Position numbers and translations under genes: made by a program. 37,285 nt of DNA from Bacteroidota bacterium (GTDB taxonomy: Bacteria > Bacteroidota > Bacteroidia > Bacteroidales > JAAUTT01), in the NCBI GenBank assembly GCA_021779665.1, contig JAJYAG010000054.1:1-37285 (forward strand). The letters run 5' to 3'. Positions within the stretch are counted from its first letter, which is position 1. Every line of letters starts with the position of its first letter. Below the pieces are notes generated by a model. It was not told the origin of the DNA, ran no database searches, and saw only the letters and a list, made by a program, of their open reading frames with translations. Positions 23,022-31,679 of the stretch are shown piece by piece.

Positions 23022-24098
23022 AGGAAGGGTAAATTTAAAAGTACTGCCTCTGTTTAATTCACTGTCAACTGTTATTTCTCCACCGTGTCTTTTTACAAAA
23101 TCGTGGCAAAGAATTAATCCCAGGCCGGTCCCTTTTTCACCGGCGGTACCTTTGGTAGAGTAAACCTGGGTTATATCAAAAAGCTTTGGAATACGATCGG
23201 GCTTTATACCAACCCCACTATCGGAAACAGATACAACCACTTCCTTATCATTTTGCTCTGAATAAATTGAGATTACTCCTCCGTTTTGTGAGAATTTAAT
23301 TGCATTTGCCACAAGATTTGTCATAATCACATTCAACATATACTTATCGGCAAATACCTTGTCTGTTTCATGTACAAATGTTTCGATATTAAGTTCTTTA
23401 GCTACAGCCGATATTTTATGGTAATCAATAATGGCTTTGCATAATTCAGAAAAAACAATTTTTTCGGGAGAGAATTCCATTCTGCCCGATTGCGACCGCG
23501 CCCACAGTAAGGTATACTCGAGCATTACGAAGAGATTTTTCGAAAACCCAAGAATTGAACTCAGTTTACTTTCAATTTCCTCGATGGAATACCGGCGCAA
23601 ATTGGTGAGCAATAGCTCCGAGAACCCTGTGAGGTAATTAATTGGATTTTTAATATCGTGAGCAAGTATCGAGATAAAAAGGTCTTTATCTGCATTGAGC
23701 TTTTTGAGCTCCTGGTTCTGCTTTCTTACTTTTAAATGAGTTTCGACACGTACCTTTATTTCTTCGGTTTTAAAAGGTTTTGTAATGTAATCGATGCCGC
23801 CACACCGGAATCCCTCAACAATATCCCTGGTATCACTTAAAGCGCTCATAAAGATGACAGGGATATCTTTTGTAGCCGCATTTTTTTTAATTCTTCTGCA
23901 AACCTCATAACCATCCATTCCGGGCATCATAATATCCAGCAAAATAAGATCAATGGGCATCTGATCAAGAATATTCAAAGCCTGAGTGCCATCCAGGGCT
24001 ATCGTAATTTTATAATTGCTGCTTTTCAGAACATTACCAATAATATTGAGATTACTGATACTGTCATCAACAATTAACAAATAGGATTCATCATACAT
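23007..24098 (-). CDS. Response regulator-histidine kinase hybrid (REC-HisKA-HATPase)
   Basis: The 363-residue soluble protein starts with a receiver domain (about 5-122; acidic pair D11-D12, phospho-acceptor D55 in LLDIMMPG, K107 in TKPF), then a HisKA helix with His147 in ILAHDIKNP, and an HATPase_c domain (N box VIMTNLVANAIKFSQNG, G1 DSGVGI, G2 GEKGTGLGL). The receiver-first order means the kinase is probably controlled by phosphorylation from another kinase. It starts 2 bp after the stop of the giant hybrid kinase, so the two form an operon and probably a phosphorelay. No output domain is present. Confidence 0.93.
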   Translation of the reverse strand: MYDESYLLIVDDSISNLNIIGNVLKSSNYKITIALDGTQALNILDQMPIDLILLDIMMPGMDGYEVCRRIKKNAATKDIPVIFMSALSDTRDIVEGFRCGGIDYITKPFKTEEIKVRVETHLKVRKQNQELKKLNADKDLFISILAHDIKNPINYLTGFSELLLTNLRRYSIEEIESKLSSILGFSKNLFVMLEYTLLWARSQSGRMEFSPEKIVFSELCKAIIDYHKISAVAKELNIETFVHETDKVFADKYMLNVIMTNLVANAIKFSQNGGVISIYSEQNDKEVVVSVSDSGVGIKPDRIPKLFDITQVYSTKGTAGEKGTGLGLILCHDFVKRHGGEITVDSELNRGSTFKFTLPLSLQ

Positions 24099-24100
24099 AA

Positions 24101-27100
24101 CTACTTATTTACCAATTGCTCCAGTCGTTTTATTAAATCAGGAAAAGCCATCAAAGTCTGATGTATCGAATCCAGGTTGATAAATTCGAGATCTTCAAAA
24201 ATCTTCCTGGCATAATTTCTTATCAGGTTAATGCAGTACCGATCTCCCAAATCAACCAGGTTTTCTGCAAACTCTTCAATTTTAAACAATACAAAAGAAT
24301 TTTTTATCACATCCCACTCTGGTATATACTTACTCTTTAAAATATCAATTACTTCATTCAGTAATTCCGGGTTTACATCATTCAATTCTTCCATATCATC
24401 GAACAGAACTTCCTGTTTTTGTTCCAGTTCCATAACTTCGTAGTACTTTAAGAATTGACTGAGTTTATTAAAAAGTTCCCTCTTTCCAACGGGCTTAAAG
24501 ATCTGTCCATTGAAAAAGTTGGAATTATCTATTCTTTCAGCTTTAAAAACCGATGCTGTGTAGGCCAGGATTGGAATATGCTTTAACTGATCGTTGGTTT
24601 TAATACGTTTGGCAACCTCCATTCCGTCAATTCCCGGCATTCGTATATCAAGAAGTATCAATGCAGGCAGGGTATGCTTTAGTAATTCAAGGGCAAATTC
24701 GCCATTGTCGGCACGCAATATTTCAAGTCCCGATTCAAAAAGAAGCCCTTCTACAGCATCAATATTGGATTTCACATCGTCTACAACCAAAATAAGAGCT
24801 GGTTCAAATTTGATATTCAATTTTTCCTCAGGCTGATCGCCCTTAAAAGTATCACCACTGCCGAATTCAATATCGGGGAATTGCAGTTTAAACACCGAAC
24901 CTTTATTAACTGTGCTTTTCAAAGATATTGTACCTTTCATTTTTTCAACAAGGCGTCGGGAAATGGCCAGTCCTAAACCGGTTCCCCCGTATTCACGGTT
25001 CGATTGACCGTATTGTTGTCTGAAGGCTTCAAAAATAACTTCCTGCTGCGATTCATGAATTCCTATACCCGAATCTTCCACCTCAATGGTTAATAAACCT
25101 GATGCGTTGTTATTGAATATAAAATCCACTGATATGCCTATAAAACCATGATGTGTAAACTTAATGGCGTTTCCTATAAGATTGAAAAGTACCTGCTTGA
25201 TTCTTATTTCGTCAATCATAACTGTTTGAGGGAAATTCATGGCAATGGAACTGTTCAGTTCCAGATCCTTTGCTGAAGCTTTTTCTTTAAACAGTAAAAT
25301 TATTTCCTGTATAAGCTGATTGAGATTTACAGGACGAGGAGTAATCTCGAGTTTTCCGGCTTCAATTTTCGACAGGTCCAGAATATCATTTAAAAGCGAC
25401 ATCAGAAGATTTCCACTGTTCAGGACGGATTTAATCATTTTCCGGTGCTGTTCCGAGTCGAGCTTGTGATAAAGAGCTTCGCTGAACCCAAGAATAGCAT
25501 TCATGGGAGTCCTGATTTCGTGACTCATGTTAGCCAGAAATTCAGATTTTGCCCTGTTTGCCGAATCTGCTTCCAGTTTGGCGTTTAATAACGCTTTTTC
25601 GGTTCGTTTCTGATCGGTAATATCCCAGTTTGTGCCAAGCATGCGTAAAGGCCGGTTATTCTTATCGCGTTCCACGGTTGCCAAAGCCCTGATATTCCTT
25701 TCAGATCCGTCGGGTAACACTATTCTGAATTCGGTGTTGTATTCCTTTTCACCCGAAAGGGCCATTTCAATTTCTGAGTTCAGCCGTTTTGAGTCATCCG
25801 GGTGGACAGCATCGAGCCACGATGTATAAAAGCCTTCGAATTCCTCTCTTGAAACACCATAGAGAGCAAACATCTGGTCGTCCCATATCAGGTTGTTATT
25901 TACAACATCAAAATCCCATATACCAACTTTACCGGCCTTTGTGGCAAGGGTAAGACGCGTAGTAGCCTGCCATAATGCCTCGTCCGCCTTTTTACGTTCG
26001 GATATATCGCGCTCTACAAACAAAATATATTCGGGTTTACCATCCGAATCTAAAAGTAATGTAGAATTTACGTCCACATAAAACGGCGATTTATCCTTTC
26101 TAATCCCGGTAAATTCATTAATTCGCTGATCCTTACTTCTGGTTACAAGCTTTCGGATGTTGTCTTTCAGTAATCCGTGATCAGAGGGATGGATATATTC
26201 AAAAATACTCTTCCCGATAAATGACGATTTTTCGTCTTTAGAGTACCCGTATATTTCGGCTAACTTATCCGATACTAATAAAAGTTTACCTTCCAGCGAA
26301 ATCATTCCAATTCCATCGGGCGAAGCCAGAATCATGGCTTCGAGCTTTTTATTGCTGACTTTTAACTCTTCCTGGGCAAGTTTAAGTTCAGTTATATCGT
26401 GAACTACAGTAAATCTGTACTTTTTGTTTTGTACAATTATATTTTCAGCAGATAATAAAACATGCTTCACCTCCCCGTTTTTAGCTATCAGTTGAGTCTC
26501 GAAGTTTTTAAGATTGCCTTGCGCATCTGCGTTATTTAAAATCAAAGAACGGTCTTCTTCTTTTAAAATTCCTAACTCCCAAACTGTTCTTCCAATCACT
26601 TCGCCCTGGTCAAAGCCAAATAATTGATAAAACAAATCGTTCACTTCGATGTACTTCCCTGTTTCATAATCGCTTAACCCGCAAGCCGAGGGGTTCAGGT
26701 AAAAGAGCCTGGAAAACTTCTCTTCCGAAAATTTCAATAAAGTAATATCCTTGGTAACACCAAATATTACTGGTTTGCCATCCCAGTAACCTTTTGAAAC
26801 CTTTGTTTCTACAGGGATCAAATCGCCTTTTTTGGTCATTATGGGAACAGGGCATGTTTCCGCCGAGCCCTGTAACATTTCGCCAACAATGCGGCTGGCT
26901 TCTGCACGACGGTCGGGAGGATGCACCGTTAAAACCGATTTTCCAAAAAGCTCATCCATGGTGAATCCTAGCCTGTTGGTCACAGTTTTATTCGCATGTA
27001 TAATGTTCCCTTCCATATCGAGAACAAAAAGAAAATCGTCTATAGTATTGAAAAATGTTTCATAATTAACTCTTGTCTGCTCTAACGCTTCCTCGGCCTT

Positions 27101-28501
27101 CTTCTGGGTTGTAAGATCCACAAAGCTTTCAAGGAGCTTCATTTTTTTACCCAGAGTAATCTTCTTTACAGTTTTTAGTACCTGAATCTGGGAATTGTTC
27201 GATTTTAGAATTATACTTTCGGAATTAATAATCGTTTGCCCTTTGTCGCAAACAAGACAATTATTTACCTGTGCTGAACATATAAACTGATGACAAACCC
27301 TGCCAATGATATCCTCTTTTTCACGGCCCAACAGATCGGCAGCATACGAATTTATGCTTTCGATCCGGCGTGTTTCAGGATCAATGATAATAATACCCAC
27401 TGCAATATTCTCAAGCAGAACCCTTTGAAGGCTTTCTTTTTGAAACAATGCCTTTTGGGTAAAATTATTAAGTATTGAGAGGGTGAGGGTAAAAAGCAGA
27501 AGACTGATAATTGTTCCGCCAACGAGAATAAGCAAAATTCTGCTCTGAAAAAAAGTTGAACGCGGAAGTGCCTGCGAATAGTTCAATATCCAGGGACGCT
27601 GGCTAAAATTAATTACGTCCGTTTGAATGCGGTTAGCCCTGACATTTACTTCGGTGTTGTCCCTGGCCTGACTATCATAAAGCATCGACCCGCTGGATAC
27701 AGTATCATTATCATAAATCCGGAGCCTGATGCGATTTTGATTTATTAAATCCCAGTGCCCTACAATTCCCTTCATCAGATCGTTCATACGATAGGGGCTG
27801 TAAACCCAGCCCTTCAGGGCTTTCCGCCTTTCGGACACTGTACGGATGGGCATATTTTTTTGATAAACCGGAACGTACATCAATGTCCCGGCCTGCACGT
27901 CCTCATTTGTTTCCTGCACAAGAGTCACTTTCCCCGACAAAGCTGCCATGTTCGAATCTCGTGCCATTTCCATTGCTTTGCGACGAATAGGCTCCGAGAA
28001 CATATCATATCCGAAAGCTCTCAGATTTCTCCCTTCGAAAGGCTCCAGATAAATGATTGATGTTAAAGCCTCCCGGTTAATCCCGGGCTTTACCGAATAC
28101 TCAGGAAAACCTTCACTTTGGATATGCGCCACGAGTTTTTTTAACCCATCTTTCTCAACCAGGAGTGAAAAACCAAAGCCCTGGATTCCGGGCAAATTTT
28201 GGTCAACACGCAATTGCTCATAAAAAGTTCTCCAACTACTACGGGTAACTGTGTCACTTGCTGTAAAAAATGCGGCTCCGCTCCTGAGAATTTGTGCATG
28301 CGCCTGTAACCTGGTCGAAATTTTTGTAGTGATGTCAGAACAAGCCGACAGAAAATCGTTATTCGCTTCCTTTTCGACATTCTTATGCGTATTGATTGTG
28401 GCCACAATGGTAATGAGGAAACCTAAAAGCATAACAAAGACAGCTTTCCAGAAATCCTGGGTAGCAATTTTGAATAAAAAATTTCGTAACCTCACAGGCA
28501 A
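24101..28501 (-). CDS. Giant CHASE-multi-PAS hybrid sensor kinase with receiver domain
   Basis: The protein is up to 1466 residues: TM1 (about 17-38), a CHASE-type sensor (about 75-280; GIQGFGFSLLV and YLEPFEGRNLRAFGYDMFSE), TM2 (about 320-342), five PAS domains (about 360-465, 485-590, 600-710, 722-835, 855-965), HisKA with His994 in MSHEIRTP, HATPase_c (GGTGLGLAIS), a receiver (about 1236-1355, Asp1285 in LLDIRMPG), and a helical tail without an obvious Hpt histidine. The first PAS has four cysteines, C403-x4-C408-x6-C415-x2-C418. No ATG is available at the start: the frame opens at TTG 28501 or GTG 28495, after an in-frame TGA at 28520-28522. It senses an external signal and probably feeds the REC-kinase 2 bp downstream. 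Confidence 0.93.
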   Translation of the reverse strand: MPVRLRNFLFKIATQDFWKAVFVMLLGFLITIVATINTHKNVEKEANNDFLSACSDITTKISTRLQAHAQILRSGAAFFTASDTVTRSSWRTFYEQLRVDQNLPGIQGFGFSLLVEKDGLKKLVAHIQSEGFPEYSVKPGINREALTSIIYLEPFEGRNLRAFGYDMFSEPIRRKAMEMARDSNMAALSGKVTLVQETNEDVQAGTLMYVPVYQKNMPIRTVSERRKALKGWVYSPYRMNDLMKGIVGHWDLINQNRIRLRIYDNDTVSSGSMLYDSQARDNTEVNVRANRIQTDVINFSQRPWILNYSQALPRSTFFQSRILLILVGGTIISLLLFTLTLSILNNFTQKALFQKESLQRVLLENIAVGIIIIDPETRRIESINSYAADLLGREKEDIIGRVCHQFICSAQVNNCLVCDKGQTIINSESIILKSNNSQIQVLKTVKKITLGKKMKLLESFVDLTTQKKAEEALEQTRVNYETFFNTIDDFLFVLDMEGNIIHANKTVTNRLGFTMDELFGKSVLTVHPPDRRAEASRIVGEMLQGSAETCPVPIMTKKGDLIPVETKVSKGYWDGKPVIFGVTKDITLLKFSEEKFSRLFYLNPSACGLSDYETGKYIEVNDLFYQLFGFDQGEVIGRTVWELGILKEEDRSLILNNADAQGNLKNFETQLIAKNGEVKHVLLSAENIIVQNKKYRFTVVHDITELKLAQEELKVSNKKLEAMILASPDGIGMISLEGKLLLVSDKLAEIYGYSKDEKSSFIGKSIFEYIHPSDHGLLKDNIRKLVTRSKDQRINEFTGIRKDKSPFYVDVNSTLLLDSDGKPEYILFVERDISERKKADEALWQATTRLTLATKAGKVGIWDFDVVNNNLIWDDQMFALYGVSREEFEGFYTSWLDAVHPDDSKRLNSEIEMALSGEKEYNTEFRIVLPDGSERNIRALATVERDKNNRPLRMLGTNWDITDQKRTEKALLNAKLEADSANRAKSEFLANMSHEIRTPMNAILGFSEALYHKLDSEQHRKMIKSVLNSGNLLMSLLNDILDLSKIEAGKLEITPRPVNLNQLIQEIILLFKEKASAKDLELNSSIAMNFPQTVMIDEIRIKQVLFNLIGNAIKFTHHGFIGISVDFIFNNNASGLLTIEVEDSGIGIHESQQEVIFEAFRQQYGQSNREYGGTGLGLAISRRLVEKMKGTISLKSTVNKGSVFKLQFPDIEFGSGDTFKGDQPEEKLNIKFEPALILVVDDVKSNIDAVEGLLFESGLEILRADNGEFALELLKHTLPALILLDIRMPGIDGMEVAKRIKTNDQLKHIPILAYTASVFKAERIDNSNFFNGQIFKPVGKRELFNKLSQFLKYYEVMELEQKQEVLFDDMEELNDVNPELLNEVIDILKSKYIPEWDVIKNSFVLFKIEEFAENLVDLGDRYCINLIRNYARKIFEDLEFINLDSIHQTLMAFPDLIKRLEQLVNK

Positions 28502-28519
28502 AATCTTTGAGTTATTGTT

Positions 28520-28594
28520 TCACTGGCCAGCAAATGCGTCAACACATTCCTTTGGAATCCAATAATAATGCGTATTGTCGGCTTGAGCGACCAT
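28520..28594 (-). CDS. 24-residue mini-ORF in frame ahead of the giant kinase
   Basis: ATG 28594 opens MVAQADNTHYYWIPKECVDA, continues FAGQ and stops at TGA. The stop is followed by six in-frame codons and then the kinase TTG. A TAACTTTA box lies about 15 bp upstream of the ATG. It may be a leader peptide or the original kinase N-terminus cut by a nonsense mutation; it could also be chance. The rest of the 28502-28788 gap holds the stem-loop at 28737-28775 and nothing else recognised. Confidence 0.35.
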   Translation of the reverse strand: MVAQADNTHYYWIPKECVDAFAGQ

Positions 28595-28736
28595 AAGCTT
28601 TATTAAAGTTAGAAAAAATAACTCCAAAAATTAAATTGCGATTAAATTATTTACTGACTATCGGGATAAATGCATGAAAATAAGATCCCTCAATCCAGTG
28701 CCTTCCATTCGGATGATCAAATCCGGGCTTATAGAG

Positions 28737-28775
28737 TGGAGGGGGATTTAGCGGCTGGACCGCCAAATCCCTCCA
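28737..28775 (-). terminator. Stem-loop at the end of the Sus operon
   Basis: TGGAGG(GG)GATTTAGCGG (28737-28754) pairs with CCGCCAAATCCCTCCA (28760-28775), loop CTGGA, with a 2-nt bulge and one A-C mismatch. It lies 13 bp beyond the amylase stop. The minus-strand side lacks a T run, so it may protect or process the mRNA 3' end and not strictly terminate. Confidence 0.6.
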
Positions 28776-28788
28776 TAAAATAACTATT

Positions 28789-31578
28789 TCAATTTCCTTT
28801 AACAAATTTATCGATAACAACTTTGCCCTTATTCGTGACTTTTACAAAATATAAACCCGGCGAAAGTTTTTCTGCCGGAAAAATCATCACGCTTTCTTTG
28901 GCGCTCTCTTTGGAAATCCTCTGACCTTTAGCATTAAGTATTTCAACATCCACACCCGGTTCCCCGCAATCGATAATCAAATCGGTTTTTACAGGATTGG
29001 GATAAATCAGAAACTCCGGTTTATTCTCCTCCCATTTATCATTTGCGGAGGTTCCCGGCGTATTTAAGGGAGTAATATACTTATTTGTATAAAGCCTGTA
29101 CTCTCCCGGCTGAAGATTAATCTGCTGCGACACGGATGTAACATTCAGTGTGGTTCCGGTAAAATATTCGTACCATGTCCCGGTTTCCTGGAAATTAGGA
29201 TTAATATTTCCGGCAGCCACATCAAAGTTTCCAAGAACAGTTACCTTCATATCGGTATCAGTGAGGTTAATTCTCTTCAAGGCTCCTGAAACCGACATGT
29301 TAATCTCACCTCCGCTGAAGACAGGGTAAGCTTTTCTTAATCCGAGCATTGCCCTGTAAATTTTATAAACGTTATTGAAGCGGGCAGTATCGTCATAATA
29401 CTCCCATTTTACCGGCTTTTTCCCCGTACGGCCGTTTTGATCAATCGAAATATCGTAACCCAGCTCACCAAACTGCCATATCATTTTTGGGCCAGGAATG
29501 GAAAAGAGGAATACAGATGCCAGACCCGATCTGCGAAGAGCTGTATTCAGATATTTTATATTATAAGTAACGAAGTTATTCCCTGAATTCAGGTTTTGAT
29601 ACATTACCCGTTCTTCGTCGTGGCTTTCCATGTAGGACACAAGGCCTGGCTGCGTATAACCTCTTGATGCTGCAGATGCCCACGACAGGTCCGATTTATT
29701 ATTGTCATGAAATCCCATGGAAGCCTGCGAGAACTGGTAATTTGCATTGCCCCAGATTAACATACCTTTATTGTAAGATGCAAGCACCTTTTCTTCCTCG
29801 TTTGGAGCAAACAATTCAAGAATTACATAAGCTTTTGGATTGGCTGTCCACACCACATAGGCAATCCGTTTCAGATTGTCAATCCGTTGATTGTCGTAAC
29901 TGCTGCCATCGCCTATGGTGTTGGTAAATCCCTTGGCAAAATCGTAGCGAAAACCATCCACTTTATATTCGCTCATCCAGAATTTTGCAACACTATCCAC
30001 AAACTGACGCGTAACTGCACTTTGATGATTAAAATCGGCCCCCCAGCTAAAAACCTGGTTAGGAGAGGTAACATTATACCATGGATTTAAATCCGACGGC
30101 TGATTTTTTGCTGCGTCCCAATACATTCGGGCCCATGGAGCCGAACCAAAAGAGTGGTTAAGCACAATATCCTGAATCACAATAATCCCTAAACCGTGAC
30201 AGGCATCAATAAAGTCTTTGTAATCCTTTTTGGTTCCATAAGCTTTATCGGGAGCAAAATAAAAGTTAGGATTATAACCCCAGCTATCGTTTCCTTCAAA
30301 CTCGTTAATCGGCATCAACTCTATAGCATTAACACCCAAATCTTTTAAATAGGAAAGCTTTTCGGTGGCAGCCTTTATGGTACCCTGCGTGGTGAAATCG
30401 CGTATTAACATCTCGTATATTACAAGATCTTTCTTGCCGGGAACCGTGTATGAGGTGTTTTTCCAGGTATAAGGTACCTGGCCGGTCTGAAGTACCGATG
30501 CACGCTCGAAGGTTTTACCGGAGGGATAAGCAATTAATCCGGGATAAGTTGTTGTTGGAATGTCCTTATCATCATAGGGATCTGAAATTTTTTCCGCATA
30601 TGGATCGGCAATTCTTATCTGTCCATCTATAAGATATTGAAATATATATTCTTTTTGAGCGGTAAGATTATTCAGGGTTATCCAGAATCTGGCTCCGTCT
30701 TTTTTCATGAGATAACTGCTCTGGGGCATCCAGTTATTGAAATCGCCGATTAAATGAACGTATTGTTTGTAAGGCGCATATAAAACCAGCGTAACTGTTT
30801 TATCGTCAATGTAGTTTATTCCATTCCGCATACCAGCAGGCACAGCTTCTGTAACAACAGAACTGAAAACACTCACAAAAACCGAGTCGGACAATACAAC
30901 AGAATTGAAGGTTCCGGTTACTTTAATCCAATAGTCACCCGGATTTGTAAAAGTAATAGTTTCACTAATTTTAGTTGTATCGCTCAGTGTTTTGACAACG
31001 GTTCCATTGAGCGAAACTGACAAAACTGATTTTTTAGTTGCCACCCCAGCCACTGAAACTGACTGGTTGATTTCTTTTATCAGGGTTTCGGCAGGACTGG
31101 TTAAATCCACAGCAAAAACATCTTCGTAAACATTAACAAAAATATCCTGGTTATTAATTGCTTTGCCTTCCAGTTTGGAATCGGAACTCCGGAAAACAAA
31201 AGCAAGCTTTAGTATTTTTTCGTTAGCAGGCACTCCATAATATGCCCGTATATTCGGAGAAAGAGTAAATTCATAAATATTGGCCGAAACTCTTGTTAGC
31301 TTGGTTTCGGGAGTATTAATACCCCAGTTTGTTTTAACATACTTCCAGTCGGTTGAAGAGGTACTTGCAGTAGTAATAACACCTGTATGTGCATACACAT
31401 CGCCTGCATAATCTTTCAACCCCATATTACCCTGGGTTGCATCAAAGGTTATTTTCACCAAAACATTGTCAGTTGGAAGTTCCGGATTGGAAACGACCAC
31501 TTGTGCGGATACTTCCGCAAATAAAAAAAGAATGAAAGCAAGAAAGAAAATAAAGCGGTTAAGTAAAGAATTATTCAT
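28789..31578 (-). CDS. Secreted GH13 alpha-amylase with T9SS sorting domain
   Basis: The 929-residue protein has a signal peptide (MNNSLLNRFIFFLAFILFLF), an N-terminal beta domain (about 27-155), a CBM48-like module (about 240-330; VHLIGDFNNWMP), a GH13 barrel and C-terminal beta domains. GH13 regions are DIVLNH475, GFRYD546 (nucleophile), ILE588LF (acid/base) and ESHD654EER. The last ~80 residues (FLIYPNPV, then LSPGLYFVKVTNKGK, ending KFVKGN) form a T9SS type A sorting domain. It should hydrolyse alpha-1,4-glucan in starch outside the cell. ATG 31578 opens the signal peptide; the longer frame to 31653 runs into the terminator stem. It is last in a susC-D-E-F order, the SusG position, but is not a lipoprotein. 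Confidence 0.95.
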   Translation of the reverse strand: MNNSLLNRFIFFLAFILFLFAEVSAQVVVSNPELPTDNVLVKITFDATQGNMGLKDYAGDVYAHTGVITTASTSSTDWKYVKTNWGINTPETKLTRVSANIYEFTLSPNIRAYYGVPANEKILKLAFVFRSSDSKLEGKAINNQDIFVNVYEDVFAVDLTSPAETLIKEINQSVSVAGVATKKSVLSVSLNGTVVKTLSDTTKISETITFTNPGDYWIKVTGTFNSVVLSDSVFVSVFSSVVTEAVPAGMRNGINYIDDKTVTLVLYAPYKQYVHLIGDFNNWMPQSSYLMKKDGARFWITLNNLTAQKEYIFQYLIDGQIRIADPYAEKISDPYDDKDIPTTTYPGLIAYPSGKTFERASVLQTGQVPYTWKNTSYTVPGKKDLVIYEMLIRDFTTQGTIKAATEKLSYLKDLGVNAIELMPINEFEGNDSWGYNPNFYFAPDKAYGTKKDYKDFIDACHGLGIIVIQDIVLNHSFGSAPWARMYWDAAKNQPSDLNPWYNVTSPNQVFSWGADFNHQSAVTRQFVDSVAKFWMSEYKVDGFRYDFAKGFTNTIGDGSSYDNQRIDNLKRIAYVVWTANPKAYVILELFAPNEEEKVLASYNKGMLIWGNANYQFSQASMGFHDNNKSDLSWASAASRGYTQPGLVSYMESHDEERVMYQNLNSGNNFVTYNIKYLNTALRRSGLASVFLFSIPGPKMIWQFGELGYDISIDQNGRTGKKPVKWEYYDDTARFNNVYKIYRAMLGLRKAYPVFSGGEINMSVSGALKRINLTDTDMKVTVLGNFDVAAGNINPNFQETGTWYEYFTGTTLNVTSVSQQINLQPGEYRLYTNKYITPLNTPGTSANDKWEENKPEFLIYPNPVKTDLIIDCGEPGVDVEILNAKGQRISKESAKESVMIFPAEKLSPGLYFVKVTNKGKVVIDKFVKGN

Positions 31579-31614
31579 AACATAATGAGCTTTGGAAAGG
31601 CTTACAAATTTAAA

Positions 31615-31660
31615 AACGAAGATGACCGGTGAACAGAGAGTTCGACCGGACATCTTCGTT
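31615..31660 (-). terminator. Stem-loop between susF and the amylase gene
   Basis: AACGAAGATG (31615-31624) pairs perfectly with CATCTTCGTT (31651-31660), extended inside by CCGGT/ACCGG after an A-A mismatch. On the minus strand it is followed by TTTTTAAATTT, so it is a good intrinsic terminator. It lies 19 bp after the SusF-like stop and 36 bp before the amylase ATG, so the amylase must depend on read-through or its own start site. Confidence 0.75.
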
Positions 31661-31679
31661 TATTATCAACTGTTCATTT

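Noticed and set aside
24101-28501. Giant kinase as a hybrid two-component (HTCS) regulator of the Sus operon
   Set aside because: It has no Reg_prop/YYY sensor and no AraC output domain, and a CHASE domain takes the sensor place.
31579-31653. Longer N-terminus of the amylase
   Set aside because: It would place 25 residues before a clear signal peptide and run through the terminator stem.
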